From Pseudovibrio exalbescens DSM 16456 (GTDB lineage Bacteria; Pseudomonadota; Alphaproteobacteria; Rhizobiales; Stappiaceae): a stretch of DNA of 64,000 bases. This document shows positions 1-10,555 of this stretch, piece by piece. The translations under genes and the position numbers were made by a program. Position 1 is the first letter of the stretch. Every line of letters begins with the position of its first letter. The stretch is taken from assembly GCF_000422785.1 (NCBI RefSeq), contig NZ_AUGS01000002.1:62001-126000 (forward strand), given 5' to 3'. The notes under the pieces are model-generated. The model did not search any database and was not told the origin of the DNA. It saw nothing but the letters and a program-made list of their open reading frames with translations.

Positions 1-2576
1 GCTGGCAAAAGAAGTGGGACGAACAGGAAGTTTTCAAGACGGACAACGATGATCCGCGGGACAAGTACTATGTCCTAGAAATGTTCCCCTACCCTTCCGG
101 TCGCATCCACATGGGGCATGTGCGCAACTATGCCATGGGCGACGTTGTTGCGCGCTTCAAACGCGCAACCGGGCACAATGTGTTGCACCCCATGGGATGG
201 GATGCATTCGGTATGCCTGCCGAAAACGCTGCCATGGAAAAGGGTGTTCATCCAAAAGGGTGGACCTACGATAACATCGCAACAATGCGCGGCCAGCTGA
301 AATCCATGGGATTATCACTGGACTGGAGCCGCGAGTTCGCAACGTGCGACGAAGACTACTACGCACAACAGCAGCGTTTGTTCATCGATTTTCTGAAAGC
401 GGGCCTGATTTATCGTAAGAATGCCAAGGTCAACTGGGATCCGGTTGATATGACCGTTTTGGCCAACGAACAGGTGATTGATGGCAAGGGCTGGCGCTCC
501 GGTGCTCCCGTTGAGCAAAAAGAACTGACACAGTGGTTCTTCAAGATCTCGGAATTCTCTGAGGATCTGCTTGAGAGTCTGGACACGCTTGATCGCTGGC
601 CGGAAAAAGTTCGGTTGATGCAGAAGAACTGGATTGGTCGCTCCGAAGGCCTGAAGGTCCTGTTTGAATTCACCGAGGCTGCGCCAACAGGCGATACCAC
701 ACTGGAAATCTTCACAACCCGGCCGGATACGCTTTACGGCGCTTCCTTCATGGGGTTGTCGCCAGATCACCCCATTACGCAGAAATTGGCAGAAAACAAT
801 GAAGATCTGCAGGCATTCATTGCTGAATGTCGCCGCATAGGCACCACCGAAGAAGCCATTGAAACCGCAGAAAAGCTGGGGTTTGATACTGGCCTGCGTG
901 TGAAGCACCCGCTTGACCCAAGCTGGGAACTCCCGGTCTACGTCGCAAACTTCATTCTCATGGATTATGGTACCGGCGCAATTTTCGCCTGTCCGGCCCA
1001 CGACCAGCGTGACCTTGATTTTGCTCGCAAGTATGGTCTGCCAGCCAAGGCGGTTGTTCTGCCGGATGGGGAAGATCCAACATCATTCGAAGTGACGGAT
1101 GAAGCCTACACAGGTGAAGGCACCATCTTCAACTCCGATTTCATGGATGGCATGTCCATCGCCGATGCAAAGGCTGCTGTATCAGACCGCTTGGAACAGC
1201 AAAAAGTTGGCGGCAAGCCTCAAGGTACTCGAGAAATCAACTACCGTTTGCGCGACTGGGGAATTTCACGGCAGCGGTATTGGGGCTGTCCGATCCCGGT
1301 GATCCATTGTGATGACTGCGGTCCCCAGCCAGCGCCGATTGAAAGCCTGCCTATCAAGCTGCCGGAAGACGTGTCTTTTGACCGCCCAGGCAACCCACTT
1401 GATCGTCACCCCACATGGCGCAACGTCAAATGCCCCTGCTGCGGCAAGGATGCAAAACGTGAAACCGATACCATGGACACCTTCGTGGATTCCTCTTGGT
1501 ATTTTGCTCGGTTCACGGACCCGAAAAACACCAATCCAACCGATCCGGCTGCTGCCAACGCATGGTTGCCCGTAGACCAGTACATTGGTGGCATTGAGCA
1601 TGCGATCTTGCACCTGCTGTACTCCCGTTTCTTCACACGGGCCATGCAGATTACGCATCATCTTGATCTTAAAGAACCCTTCAAGGGCCTGTTCACCCAG
1701 GGCATGGTGAACCATGAAACCTACAAGGCATCCTCGGACAATCGTTGGGTTTCTCCTGCAGACATCAAGATTGAAGAAGTAGATGGCGGCCGCAAAGCAA
1801 CCCTTCTTGATACTGGTGAGGATGTTATCATCGGCTCCGTCGAGAAAATGTCCAAGTCCAAGAAAAACGTTGTCGATCCAACCGACATCATCGATACATA
1901 CGGTGCCGATACAGCACGCTGGTTTGTGCTCTCCGACAGTCCGCCCGAGCGTGACATCATCTGGACCGAGGAAGGTGTGCTGGGTGCCTGGCGTCACGTT
2001 CAGCGCGTTTGGCGTGTAATCAACGAGATTGCGGAAAAGACAGACGCCGGAATTGATGAGCCGGCAAATTTTGGCGAACCCGCCCTTGCCTTGCGGCGTA
2101 TGACCCACAAGACCCTGGCTGGTGTGCGCAAGGACTTTGATAGCCTCGGTTTCAACCGCGCCGTGGCAAAGATCTACGAGTTCCTCAATGCCATCAGCAA
2201 GGCCTCGCAGGCAGACCTCTCGGGAACCGATATGGTTTTTGCGCTGCGGGAAAGCGCAGACTTCCTGCTTCACATGATGGCACCGATCACACCGCATCTT
2301 GCTGAAGAATGCTGGTCTGTTCTGGGTCATGATGAGCTGCTTTCGCAGTCGGCATGGCCAACGCTCATCGAAGACCTGCTCGTTGAAGACACCATCACCC
2401 TGCCGATTCAGATCAACGGCAAGAAAAAAGGTGACTTAACAATCGCACGAGACTCTTCCAAAGAGGACGTGGAAGCGGCTACTCTGGCACATGAGGTTGT
2501 TCAGCGGGCGCTGGAGGGCAAGGCGCCACGCAAAATCATTGTGGTACCCCAGAGGATCGTGAATGTCGTTGTTTGA
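1..2576 (+). CDS. leuS: leucyl-tRNA synthetase (5' end cut by window)
   Basis: Class I aminoacyl-tRNA synthetase that charges tRNA-Leu in the cytoplasm. The reading frame is open from base 3, and the residues before the first in-window ATG (base 81) already match the family (WQKKWDEQ near the N-terminus), so the gene begins upstream; about 857 residues are visible and only a dozen or so should be missing. The HIGH signature appears as HMGH at 108-119 and KMSKS at 1845-1859. The CP1 editing domain lies between them, with TTRPDT and, further on, a DQRD motif. The C-terminal anticodon-binding region is complete. Its end overlaps the start of lptE by 14 bases, indicating translational coupling in a leuS-lptE-holA operon, a usual alphaproteobacterial order. 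Confidence 0.97.
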   Translation, partial: WQKKWDEQEVFKTDNDDPRDKYYVLEMFPYPSGRIHMGHVRNYAMGDVVARFKRATGHNVLHPMGWDAFGMPAENAAMEKGVHPKGWTYDNIATMRGQLKSMGLSLDWSREFATCDEDYYAQQQRLFIDFLKAGLIYRKNAKVNWDPVDMTVLANEQVIDGKGWRSGAPVEQKELTQWFFKISEFSEDLLESLDTLDRWPEKVRLMQKNWIGRSEGLKVLFEFTEAAPTGDTTLEIFTTRPDTLYGASFMGLSPDHPITQKLAENNEDLQAFIAECRRIGTTEEAIETAEKLGFDTGLRVKHPLDPSWELPVYVANFILMDYGTGAIFACPAHDQRDLDFARKYGLPAKAVVLPDGEDPTSFEVTDEAYTGEGTIFNSDFMDGMSIADAKAAVSDRLEQQKVGGKPQGTREINYRLRDWGISRQRYWGCPIPVIHCDDCGPQPAPIESLPIKLPEDVSFDRPGNPLDRHPTWRNVKCPCCGKDAKRETDTMDTFVDSSWYFARFTDPKNTNPTDPAAANAWLPVDQYIGGIEHAILHLLYSRFFTRAMQITHHLDLKEPFKGLFTQGMVNHETYKASSDNRWVSPADIKIEEVDGGRKATLLDTGEDVIIGSVEKMSKSKKNVVDPTDIIDTYGADTARWFVLSDSPPERDIIWTEEGVLGAWRHVQRVWRVINEIAEKTDAGIDEPANFGEPALALRRMTHKTLAGVRKDFDSLGFNRAVAKIYEFLNAISKASQADLSGTDMVFALRESADFLLHMMAPITPHLAEECWSVLGHDELLSQSAWPTLIEDLLVEDTITLPIQINGKKKGDLTIARDSSKEDVEAATLAHEVVQRALEGKAPRKIIVVPQRIVNVVV

Positions 2577-3159
2577 TCGAAAGGCCAAGACCGCCTTTGC
2601 AAACCGCCGGGCAGTGCTCGGCGGTGTTGCGCTCATTGCCAGTTCTCTGGTTTTGGCAGGCTGCCAAGTTCGCCCCTTATACGGGGTCAAGACAGTGACC
2701 TTCAGCCAGGACGGTCAGGAAATCGAAACTTCGGTGCAGCAGCAACTGGCGGCAATTGATGTGACGGTTGCTGATATTGGTGGAAACGGGCTGGCGCGAG
2801 TCAATCAGTATCTGCGCAACGAGTTGCTGTTCAACCTGCGCCGCGGCGGGGATGGATTGCCTTCGCAGTACACCCTCAAGGTTCTCGTGAACAAGGTAGA
2901 AAGCGAAGTTGGTGTTGAAGAACTGGCAGATGTGCCGTCTGCATATAACCTGACACTGAATGCCAGTTTTGTGCTATCTGAAGCGGTATCGGACAAAACC
3001 CTCTACACGGGTCGATCCTTTGCGTCTGCCTCCTATGACTTTTCCAGTCAGCGATTTGCCAACCTGCGCGCAGAACGCAATGCCGAAGACCGTGCCGCCA
3101 AAGTCGTTGCAGCCGACATTCAAGCCCGACTGGCGGGTTACTTCGCCGGCAAAATTTAA
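2563..3159 (+). CDS. lptE: LPS-assembly lipoprotein LptE-like
   Basis: Predicted outer-membrane lipoprotein that partners LptD in inserting lipopolysaccharide into the outer membrane. The 198-residue protein has a basic N-terminus, a hydrophobic stretch and a lipobox LAGC with the lipidated Cys at about residue 34, followed by the short VRPLYG motif typical of alphaproteobacterial LptE. The remainder is compatible with the alpha/beta LptE fold, which is poorly conserved in sequence. The start codon lies inside the end of leuS and the stop is 15 bases before holA. Assignment rests on the lipobox, size and the conserved leuS-lptE-holA context rather than on strong sequence motifs. Confidence 0.85.
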   Translation: MSLFDRKAKTAFANRRAVLGGVALIASSLVLAGCQVRPLYGVKTVTFSQDGQEIETSVQQQLAAIDVTVADIGGNGLARVNQYLRNELLFNLRRGGDGLPSQYTLKVLVNKVESEVGVEELADVPSAYNLTLNASFVLSEAVSDKTLYTGRSFASASYDFSSQRFANLRAERNAEDRAAKVVAADIQARLAGYFAGKI

Positions 3160-3174
3160 CGAAGTGGACGGGCA

Positions 3175-4209
3175 ATGGTTGCGCTGAAGGCACAAGAAGT
3201 CGATCGGTTTGTAGCCAAACCACCTGAATCCGTGTCTCTGGTCCTTGTTTACGGGCCAGACACCGGACTTGTGTCTGAACGCGCAGCGACTTTGATCAAG
3301 CACGCTGGCGGAGACGACCCTGACCCGTTTTCTCAAATCAAACTGGACGGCAGTGACATCAGTTCGGATCCAAATCGACTGGTGGATGAAGCACTAACCA
3401 TCTCGATGTTTGGCGGGCGGCGAACCATCTGGGTCAAGGACGGTAGCAGCAAGAATATCGTTCCGGCCGTCGAAACGCTTTTAAGGAATCCGGACCAACC
3501 TTCTTTTGTGGTGATTGAAGCTGGGGACCTTAAAAAGACGGCGCCGCTGCGCAAAAAGATTGAAGGTGACAAACTCGCCGTTGCCCTACCCTGTTTCCCG
3601 GACACTGCCAAAGACGTTGACAGGCTCATAGACGAGGAAACAAAGGCAGCTGGTCTGATGATTAGTCGTGAGGCCCGAATGGCTCTCCATGCTCTTCTGG
3701 GAGCCGATAGACGGGCAAGCCGAGGTGAACTTCAGAAGTTATGCCTATATGCCATGGAAGACCAACGTATCGAAAGCCACCATGTTGAGGAAATCATTGG
3801 TGATGCTTCCGCGTTTGCCATGGACGAACTGATTGATGCCGCCGCCTTGGGCCAATTGAAAACACTGGACCAGGGCCTGGAGCGTTTTGAAGCCGGAGGA
3901 ATGGATGCCGGCGTAATTGCCAGTCAGGCGCTCAGACACTTCCAACAACTGCACTTTTGCAAACTGGAGACGCAAAAGCGGCGGAGCGCTGATGATGTAG
4001 TCGGCAGCCTTCGACCACCGGTTTTTTGGAAGCGGAAATCGAAAATGGTTCGGCAAGTCGAGATATGGCCGGTTGAACAGCTTGAGCGAGCTCTCATTCG
4101 ACTGAATGAGACAGTTAAAACAGCCCGGCTCAATGCAGTTCTCGGGCCTTCAATCCTCTCGCACGCGCTTTTGATGATCGGGCAATATGCCAGTCGTCTG
4201 AACCGGTAA
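3175..4209 (+). CDS. holA: DNA polymerase III delta subunit
   Basis: Delta subunit of the clamp-loader complex, which opens the beta sliding clamp and loads it on primed DNA. The 344-residue protein has the delta pattern: an early VLVYGPDTG segment in the degenerate nucleotide-binding fold, a central region and an alpha-helical C-terminal collar domain. Length is normal for the family. It follows lptE by 15 bases in the same orientation and faces parB across a 212-base convergent gap. No distinct T-rich terminator was seen on its own strand after the stop. Confidence 0.93.
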   Translation: MVALKAQEVDRFVAKPPESVSLVLVYGPDTGLVSERAATLIKHAGGDDPDPFSQIKLDGSDISSDPNRLVDEALTISMFGGRRTIWVKDGSSKNIVPAVETLLRNPDQPSFVVIEAGDLKKTAPLRKKIEGDKLAVALPCFPDTAKDVDRLIDEETKAAGLMISREARMALHALLGADRRASRGELQKLCLYAMEDQRIESHHVEEIIGDASAFAMDELIDAAALGQLKTLDQGLERFEAGGMDAGVIASQALRHFQQLHFCKLETQKRRSADDVVGSLRPPVFWKRKSKMVRQVEIWPVEQLERALIRLNETVKTARLNAVLGPSILSHALLMIGQYASRLNR

Positions 4210-4353
4210 TAGCTCCCTTTCTCGGCCACACCCAGACACTCCGGCCTTTTCCGTCAGCTCTTACCTCGAAATAATAGTTTCGTTTCCGATACGAAATATC
4301 GGCTTGTATCTGGCGTGCGACCTGGAAACACCTCTCCAACAAAGCTTCATAGC

Positions 4354-4385
4354 AAAAAGCCAGCGTCTCGGATAAAGACGCTGGC
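4354..4385 (-). terminator. rho-independent terminator of parB
   Basis: A perfect 9-bp stem (4359-4367 with 4377-4385, GCCAGCGTC) and a 9-base loop. On the minus strand the stem is followed by five T residues (complement of 4354-4358). It lies 37 bases past the parB stop codon and fits termination of the parA-parB transcript. Confidence 0.85.
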
Positions 4386-4421
4386 CAATGAACTATTTCA
4401 AAAAACCTTGAGCTCAGGTAT

Positions 4422-5318
4422 TCAGTTCTGAATGCCCAGCAACCGGCAGACTTCATCCAGCTGCTCCAGTGAGGCATACTTGATCTTGAGCTCACCCACC
4501 CCTTTATCCGCCTTGTGAGCGATAGCAACCTTTAATCCCAACCCGTCCGTCAAACGTTTTTCCAGCGCTTTGGTATCGGCATCTTTTTCCGGTTTGGGCG
4601 CACGTGCCTTCTTCTCCAAAAGAGATGGATCTTGGGCCAGCCTTTCCGCATCACGCACTGTCAAACCGCGCTCAACAATCAAATCAGCCAGCGCCGCAGG
4701 ATCTTCAGCTGTAATAAGAGCGCGCGCATGGCCGGCTGTCAGCAAGCCCTCCGCCAGATAATCTTTGACAGAGTTTGGCAGCTTCAAGAGACGAAGTGTG
4801 TTGGCCACATGGCTACGGCTTTTGCCGATCACCTTGGACAGTTCCACCTGACTATAGGAAAAGTCCTCGATCAACTGATCATAACCCAACGCCTCTTCAA
4901 TCGGGTTCAAATCCGCCCGCTGGACGTTCTCAATGATTGCCAGCTCGAGGGCTTCTTGATCCGTGACATCGCGAATGACGACAGGAGCGTCATGCAACCC
5001 CACCCGTTGGGCTGCACGCCAACGACGCTCACCGGCAATAATCTCGTAGTGACCCGGTGCATTAGGCTGCGGACGAACAAGAATGGGTTGAACTATACCC
5101 TTTTCGCGAATGGATTCCGAAAGGCTCGTCAGATCCTCTTCAACAAATGCTTTCCGAGGGTTGCGTGGATTGGGACGCATGTTCTCAATAGGAACTTTGC
5201 GCACATCCCTTGGACGCTCCGAGGTGTGCGATGATTCAACATTTACATCTCCAATCAAAGCCGCAAGCCCACGTCCCAAACGCTTGTTGCTTCGACCGCC
5301 TTCCTCAGATTTCGTCAT
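4422..5318 (-). CDS. parB: chromosome-partitioning protein ParB
   Basis: CTP-dependent DNA clamp that loads at parS sites, spreads along DNA and with ParA segregates the replication-origin region. The start is set at 5318 because AGGTG lies a few bases upstream and the protein then begins MTKSEEGG, giving 298 residues; the frame stays open to 5411 but the added residues do not resemble ParB. Visible features: an N-terminal RLGRGLAALIG segment (13-23), the CTP-binding GERRWRA motif at 96-102, a central helix-turn-helix that reads parS, and a C-terminal dimerisation region. It follows parA by 141 bases. Candidate parS targets lie at 6884, 9073, 10302, 11821, 12616 and 13286. Confidence 0.97.
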   Translation of the reverse strand: MTKSEEGGRSNKRLGRGLAALIGDVNVESSHTSERPRDVRKVPIENMRPNPRNPRKAFVEEDLTSLSESIREKGIVQPILVRPQPNAPGHYEIIAGERRWRAAQRVGLHDAPVVIRDVTDQEALELAIIENVQRADLNPIEEALGYDQLIEDFSYSQVELSKVIGKSRSHVANTLRLLKLPNSVKDYLAEGLLTAGHARALITAEDPAALADLIVERGLTVRDAERLAQDPSLLEKKARAPKPEKDADTKALEKRLTDGLGLKVAIAHKADKGVGELKIKYASLEQLDEVCRLLGIQN

Positions 5319-5459
5319 TTTGTTCACCTGATCGACATCATTAAGGGCGAAGCGCCGCGCAAACGCCCCTTGATAGTGCGTCCACCTACCCGATACCAGT
5401 GTGGCCGCCATTCATTATTCGAAATACGCCTCTGCGACGCTACTCAACTACCCATCGCA

Positions 5460-6287
5460 TCAGGCCGCAGCCATTCGCATATCGCGTTCACGCTGAATGA
5501 TTTCAGACGCCAGCCGCAAGTACGCCTGTGAGCCCGAACACTTCAGATCATAAAGCAACGCTGGCTTTCCGTAAGACGGCGCCTCTGAAACCCGCACATT
5601 TCGCGGAATTACAGTTTCATAAACAGCGTCGCCCATTGTTTCCCGGACATCCTGAACCACCTGGCTCGACAGATTGTTACGGCTGTCATACATCGTCAAC
5701 ACAATACCGTGGATGCTCAGTTCGCTGTTCAAGGTGTGTTTGACCTGCTCAACTGTACTCAAAAGCTGGCTCAACCCTTCAAGCGCAAAAAACTCACACT
5801 GCAATGGCACCAAGATCGAGTGGGATGCGCTCAAAGCATTGATGGTGAGCAGGTTCAAGGACGGCGGACAATCAACCAAAATATAGGAAAAGCCTTGTGC
5901 CCGTCCCTGCTCAGCTGCTTTGGCCAAATTCACGATTGCATTACGGAGCCGAAACGCTCGATCAGATGCACTCGATATTTCCAGCTCAACGCCCAGCAAA
6001 TCCATAGTGGACGGAGCGATCCAGAGTCGAGGTACAGCGGTCTCTTGAAGTGCCTGCTGCAACGAGCAATCGCCACACAGAACATCATAGGTTGAATACT
6101 CGCGCGCCTGCCGATCAATGCCCAAACCCGTTGAGGCGTTTCCCTGCGGATCCAGATCGATAACAAGAACACGCTCCCCGATCGCAGCAAGAGCGGTACC
6201 AAGGTTGATCGCGGTCGTCGTTTTACCAACGCCGCCTTTCTGGTTCGCAAGCGTCAAGACTCGCGGAGATTGTGGCAATAAGTTCAT
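5460..6287 (-). CDS. parA: chromosome-partitioning ATPase ParA (Soj family)
   Basis: Walker-type ATPase that binds DNA non-specifically and pulls ParB-parS complexes apart during chromosome segregation. The 275-residue protein carries the deviant Walker A motif KGGVGKTT at residues 17-24 with the signature lysine, the Walker A' DLDPQGN motif, and the Walker B segment ILVDCPP. Its ATG overlaps the rsmG stop by four bases (ATGA), so rsmG, parA and parB are probably co-transcribed. Location a few kilobases from the putative origin is as in most bacteria. Confidence 0.97.
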   Translation of the reverse strand: MNLLPQSPRVLTLANQKGGVGKTTTAINLGTALAAIGERVLVIDLDPQGNASTGLGIDRQAREYSTYDVLCGDCSLQQALQETAVPRLWIAPSTMDLLGVELEISSASDRAFRLRNAIVNLAKAAEQGRAQGFSYILVDCPPSLNLLTINALSASHSILVPLQCEFFALEGLSQLLSTVEQVKHTLNSELSIHGIVLTMYDSRNNLSSQVVQDVRETMGDAVYETVIPRNVRVSEAPSYGKPALLYDLKCSGSQAYLRLASEIIQRERDMRMAAA

Positions 6288-6928
6288 GAAACAGGTCCCC
6301 GTCCAGCTGTCGCAGGTTCCATACCCCGAATGACAAGAACGCGACTTAGCGGATCTACTCGACTTTTATGTTCTACCAGATCTAGGGACCACTCGTGAGA
6401 CGCTTCTTCAATCTCCCTCTGAAAATCTTGCCCTTTGTGGAAAACAGCGGTAGCACCCTGTTGAATCAAACGGGCAGAAAACCCGCATAAAACCGCCAAA
6501 GAGGCCAAAGCTCGAGCGGAAATCGCATCAATCGGCTGGGTCCAGTTCTCAGTCACACTCTCGATTCTGCCAGCATGAACCTGAACCTTACAGCCAGTTT
6601 CACGTGCAACAGTGCGAAGAAAAGCCGCCTTGCGTTGATTACTCTCCACCAGATGCACCAGTGCCTCAGGCTCATCAGCCAGCAAAATAGCAGTGACAAG
6701 GCCAGGAAACCCCGCTCCGCTTCCAAAATCGATCCAGTTGCGAGCGTCCGGGATTGTTTTTTGAATCTGAATAGAATCGGCTACATGGCGTATCCAAATA
6801 TCCGGTAGCGTTTTGGGAGCAATCAAGTTCTGCGCCGGTTGCCATTTGCGTACCAAATCCACATAAAGCGCCAACCGATTAAATGTTTCATGTGAAACAT
6901 CCGGGTACATTTTCTGCACCACGGCCAT
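6284..6928 (-). CDS. rsmG: 16S rRNA (guanine-N7)-methyltransferase RsmG (GidB)
   Basis: SAM-dependent methyltransferase that modifies G527 of 16S rRNA. The 214-residue form starts at the ATG at 6928. A GTG at 6958, two bases after the mnmG stop, is an alternative and would add ten residues. Recognised by the glycine-rich SAM site DFGSGAGFPGL and the N-terminal V-S-x-E-T motif (here VSHET, residues 11-15), followed by LVRKWQPAQNLIAP. The bases coding VSHET are a near-perfect parS site. It sits in the canonical mnmE-mnmG-rsmG-parA-parB series and overlaps parA by four bases. Confidence 0.95.
   Translation of the reverse strand: MAVVQKMYPDVSHETFNRLALYVDLVRKWQPAQNLIAPKTLPDIWIRHVADSIQIQKTIPDARNWIDFGSGAGFPGLVTAILLADEPEALVHLVESNQRKAAFLRTVARETGCKVQVHAGRIESVTENWTQPIDAISARALASLAVLCGFSARLIQQGATAVFHKGQDFQREIEEASHEWSLDLVEHKSRVDPLSRVLVIRGMEPATAGRGPVS
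6884..6899. other. parS site 1 (inside rsmG)
   Basis: TGTTTCATGTGAAACA, 15 of 16 bases identical to the bacterial parS consensus TGTTTCACGTGAAACA. The only change is C to T at position 8. It lies in the rsmG coding sequence and spells Val-Ser-His-Glu-Thr. It is the site closest to parAB. Confidence 0.85.
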
Positions 6929-6959
6929 TTGTTCCGTATCTTGTTTTGTTACCACAACA

Positions 6960-8840
6960 TTACCCAGTCTGCGCCACACGCAAGCCGTTCCGGCGCACAT
7001 GCCCCAATAGTAAAGTAAGTGCAGCGGGCGTCACGCCATCGACCCGCGAAGCCTGACCAATGGTCGTTGGCCGCACTGACTCCAACTTTTGTCTAACTTC
7101 ATTAGAAAGCCCCGAAAGCGCACCGTAATCAAGATCCGCAGGAATGCTCAGCGCTTCATCCTTCTTCAAAGCCTCAATATCCGCAGATTGGCGCTCCAAA
7201 TAAACCGCGTACATGGCATCAATGGCCACTTGCTCAGCTATCTTCCTATCTAATTGATTTATCTCGGAAAATACAATTTCCAGTTTGTCCAGATCGATAT
7301 CGGGATAAGCAAGAAGATCAAATGCGGAACGCTTTACACCATCCTGATTGATGGGAAGTCCCTTCTTTCGACCTTCATTAGGCGAAATGATCAAGCTCTT
7401 CATCAACGCAGTCGCATCATCCAATGACCTGCGCTTTTGTTGGAAGGCGGCCCAACGCGCATCCCCCACGCATCCCCATGCAAGCCCCAACGGCGTCAAC
7501 CGCTGGTCAGCATTGTCCGCACGCAAGGACAAACGATATTCTGCCCGTGAGGTAAACATACGATAAGGCTCAGTAACTCCGCGGGTTACAAGATCGTCGA
7601 CCATTACGCCAATATATGCGTCTGCGCGGCCAATAACGACGGGCTCGTCGCCTTTCGCCAAACGCGCCGCATTCAATCCGGCCAAAAGCCCTTGTGCGCC
7701 GGCTTCTTCATAGCCTGTAGTGCCGTTGATCTGACCAGCAAGGAACAACCCTTTCTGCTTCTTCACCTCCAGGGTCGGACGCAACTCGGTTGGGTCGATA
7801 TGGTCGTACTCAATGGCATAACCGGGTTTGATCACCTCGACCTTTTCAAGGCCCGGAATGGTCTTCAAAAACGCAAGTTGCGCATCCACTGGAAGAGAAG
7901 TGGAAATGCCATTCGGATAAACCGTGTGATCATCAAGACCTTCAGGCTCCAGGAACACCTGGTGGCCATCCCGGTCGCCGAACCGTACCACCTTGTCTTC
8001 AATCGAAGGACAGTAGCGTGGTCCCCTTCCCTTGATCTCACCAGAATACATAGCGGAGCGATCCAAATTTTCGCGAATGATCTGATGAGTTTCCTGAGTG
8101 GTCCGGGTGATGTAGCAGGAAACCTGCGGCACTGTAATCTTGTCCGTCAGCGTAGAGAAAGGCTCAGGAGCCTCATCACCCGGCTGCTCGACCAACTGGT
8201 CCCAATCTATGGTGCGACCGTCGAGACGGGCCGGCGTACCTGTTTTTAAGCGCCCCAACCGCAAACCGATTTCTTCAAGACTAGCGGACAAGCCCATAGC
8301 AGGTTTCTCGCCGTCTCTTCCAGCAGGCGTTTTATCCAAACCGATATGGATCATGCCGCGCAGAAAGGTTCCCGTCGTCAAAACTACGGCTTCAGCTTTC
8401 AACTCCGTTCCATCGGCAAGCGCAATGCCCTTGAGCTGATTTCCTTCGCGAAGAAGCTTATCTGCTTCACTTTCAACCACCACGAGATTAGCTATGCTCG
8501 AAATCTCGCGCTGCATGGCCTTACGATAAAGTTTGCGATCTGCCTGCGCTCGCGGTCCCTGCACTGCGGGCCCCTTTCGGCGATTGAGCATGCGAAACTG
8601 AATACCTGCAGCGTCCGCGACGCGGCCCATCAAGCCGTCCAGGGCATCAATTTCACGGACCAGATGCCCCTTCCCTAACCCACCGATGGCCGGGTTACAC
8701 GACATCACGCCAATCGTATCAAAACGATGCGTCACCAGCGCGGTATGCGCTCCGGCGCGGGCAGCCGCGGCCGCAGCTTCGCAGCCAGCGTGGCCACCGC
8801 CAATGACAATAACGTCAAAGCGCTTGCTCAATGTGGTCAC
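6960..8840 (-). CDS. mnmG: tRNA uridine-5-carboxymethylaminomethyl modification enzyme MnmG (GidA)
   Basis: FAD-dependent partner of MnmE that installs the carboxymethylaminomethyl group on wobble uridine 34 of several tRNAs. The 626-residue length is normal. The N-terminal Rossmann motif is [12 protein letters not shown]; the GIQFRMLN and [14 protein letters not shown] segments, the catalytic-cysteine regions and [10 protein letters not shown] are all present. The stop is next to the start of rsmG and the two are likely co-transcribed. A 255-base gap with a parS site separates it from mnmE, which encodes its functional partner. Confidence 0.98.
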   Translation of the reverse strand: MTTLSKRFDVIVIGGGHAGCEAAAAAARAGAHTALVTHRFDTIGVMSCNPAIGGLGKGHLVREIDALDGLMGRVADAAGIQFRMLNRRKGPAVQGPRAQADRKLYRKAMQREISSIANLVVVESEADKLLREGNQLKGIALADGTELKAEAVVLTTGTFLRGMIHIGLDKTPAGRDGEKPAMGLSASLEEIGLRLGRLKTGTPARLDGRTIDWDQLVEQPGDEAPEPFSTLTDKITVPQVSCYITRTTQETHQIIRENLDRSAMYSGEIKGRGPRYCPSIEDKVVRFGDRDGHQVFLEPEGLDDHTVYPNGISTSLPVDAQLAFLKTIPGLEKVEVIKPGYAIEYDHIDPTELRPTLEVKKQKGLFLAGQINGTTGYEEAGAQGLLAGLNAARLAKGDEPVVIGRADAYIGVMVDDLVTRGVTEPYRMFTSRAEYRLSLRADNADQRLTPLGLAWGCVGDARWAAFQQKRRSLDDATALMKSLIISPNEGRKKGLPINQDGVKRSAFDLLAYPDIDLDKLEIVFSEINQLDRKIAEQVAIDAMYAVYLERQSADIEALKKDEALSIPADLDYGALSGLSNEVRQKLESVRPTTIGQASRVDGVTPAALTLLLGHVRRNGLRVAQTG

Positions 8841-9072
8841 TTGTCTCTTCCTAAATCAGTCTGGTGCGGCTCTTGTTTTCAGCGCTCTTGGATGGGCTGT
8901 TTGGCCAGCAACACATGCTTCGGTCTAGCAGTTCAGTTGGGTTTTAATACATGAGCCACCGGACAACGTCAAAGCCTTGATAAGCATGATTCGATCGCAA
9001 ATGACATGCGATTATCAGGACAAGCTTCTCCCCTTAATTATCCCCGCAAAACGACTCATCTTGACATCTGAT

Positions 9073-9088
9073 AGTTTCACGTGAAACA
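9073..9088. other. parS site 2 (mnmG-mnmE intergenic)
   Basis: AGTTTCACGTGAAACA matches the parS consensus at 15 of 16 bases, with the full CACGTG core and both GTTT/AAAC arms intact. Only the outermost base differs. It is the one strong parS site lying wholly outside coding sequence, eight bases past the mnmE stop codon. Confidence 0.92.
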
Positions 9089-9095
9089 GGCTCGC

Positions 9096-10457
9096 TCATT
9101 TACCTATGCAAAAGTCCCTAAAAATGACGTCCAGAAGATCCTCTACATCGATACGTCCGGTGATACGCCCAAGCTGTTCTGCGGCCATACGAAGCTCTTC
9201 GCTTCGCAGTTCCAAAGGTAGATGCGCTCCAGCAATGGCGCGATCCAATGCCTCAACGCACGAGCTTAAATGAGAGCGGTAGCGCTCCCGAGTGATCAGA
9301 GGGTTTTCGAAATTGCCGATATTCTCTTCTGCAAAGGCGGTGAGCTTCTCTATTAGCGCATCCATACCATCTTCATTGTGAGTACTAGAGTAAACAAAAG
9401 GTAAACCCTCAACCTCAACGCGTGCCACCTCTGCCGCTAGATCCGCCTTCGTCTTCACAATCCAGACCTCTGCCGAGCCGTCCCTCAGATGCTCCGGTAA
9501 GGGTTCTGAGATGCCATCAAGGCCTTGCGTCCATAAGATAAGGTCCGCATTTTCGGCTGAAGCCAGAGCCCGTTTGATCCCTTCCCGCTCCACAAGACCG
9601 GCATTTTCTCTCAGTCCGGCGGTATCTATCAGGGTCACAGGATAGCCGCTCAGATCCAGATGTACTTCCAACACGTCGCGGGTGGTGCCAGCTTCCGGGG
9701 TCACAATCGCCACATCTCTTCGCGCCAGCTTGTTCATCAGACTGGACTTACCCGCATTGGGCGGACCCAGCAGAACCACCACAAGACCGCTGCGCAAGCG
9801 TTCACCTCGCCGGGCATCACTCAGGTGCGCCTCTATATCAGCTTTCAAGGTGCTGAGCTTGCTCCACACCTCATCAGAAACAGAGTCCGGCACATCCTCT
9901 TCATCAGCAAAATCCAGCTCCGCCTCGATAAAGGCGCGGCTTCGGATCAAGCTCTCGCGCCATCCGTTGTAAAGCTCACCCAGCGCTCCGGACATTTGTC
10001 GCTGAGCCTGGCGCCGCTGCGCCTCTGTTTCCGCGTCTATGAGGTCCGCAAGCCCTTCCACCTCTGTAAGATCCAGCTTGTTATTATGAAAGGCGCGGCG
10101 GGTGTATTCCCCCTGCTCTGCCGGACGAAGGCCCTCCATCCTTGACAGAACCCGTAGTACGGCAGAGACCACAGCCCGACCACCGTGGCAATGAAGCTCA
10201 ACAGTGTCCTCACCGGTAAAGCTGTTTGGGCCTTCAAACCACAGCACCAAGGCCTCATCTAGAACGCTTCCATCCACAGGGTGATAAAGTTTCCGAAGTG
10301 ATGATTCACGTGAAACAGGAAATTTACCTTTTATCAGGAGACGCAACGCATCCCGGCTTTGTGGTCCTGAAAGACGAATGACAGCAACGCCGGATGGCAA
10401 AGCCCCACTGGACAAAGCGAAAATCGTATCTCTGCGGCCAGCACTCAAATTATTCAT
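9096..10457 (-). CDS. mnmE: tRNA modification GTPase MnmE (TrmE)
   Basis: Dimeric GTPase that works with MnmG in modifying wobble uridine. The ATG at 10457 is preceded by the strong ribosome-binding site GGAAGAAG, giving 453 residues; a TTG five codons upstream is less likely. The N-terminal tetrahydrofolate-binding domain begins TIFALSSG. The G domain shows GPPNAGKSS (P-loop, near residue 225), the TTRD switch and DTAGLR. The extreme C-terminus CIGK provides the Cys conserved at this position in MnmE. Codons 48-52 (VSRES) contain a parS site. It is divergent from the yyaL-like gene, 98 bases apart. Confidence 0.97.
   Translation of the reverse strand: MNNLSAGRRDTIFALSSGALPSGVAVIRLSGPQSRDALRLLIKGKFPVSRESSLRKLYHPVDGSVLDEALVLWFEGPNSFTGEDTVELHCHGGRAVVSAVLRVLSRMEGLRPAEQGEYTRRAFHNNKLDLTEVEGLADLIDAETEAQRRQAQRQMSGALGELYNGWRESLIRSRAFIEAELDFADEEDVPDSVSDEVWSKLSTLKADIEAHLSDARRGERLRSGLVVVLLGPPNAGKSSLMNKLARRDVAIVTPEAGTTRDVLEVHLDLSGYPVTLIDTAGLRENAGLVEREGIKRALASAENADLILWTQGLDGISEPLPEHLRDGSAEVWIVKTKADLAAEVARVEVEGLPFVYSSTHNEDGMDALIEKLTAFAEENIGNFENPLITRERYRSHLSSCVEALDRAIAGAHLPLELRSEELRMAAEQLGRITGRIDVEDLLDVIFRDFCIGK
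10302..10317. other. parS site 3 (inside mnmE)
   Basis: TGATTCACGTGAAACA matches the parS consensus at 15 of 16 bases. On the mnmE coding strand it encodes Val-Ser-Arg-Glu-Ser. Confidence 0.88.
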
Positions 10458-10555
10458 ATTATCTTCTTCCAAAACCTTGTTCTCGCCCGGACTGTCATTA
10501 CCCTAGAACTAGGAACTTCAATTGCCATCTACCAGTGTCAGGACAGGCTTTCGCT

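Noticed and set aside
1266-2330. 354-codon open frame on the minus strand inside leuS
   Set aside because: Antisense to a well-conserved leuS segment, with no domain pattern; long shadow frames are expected in this base composition.
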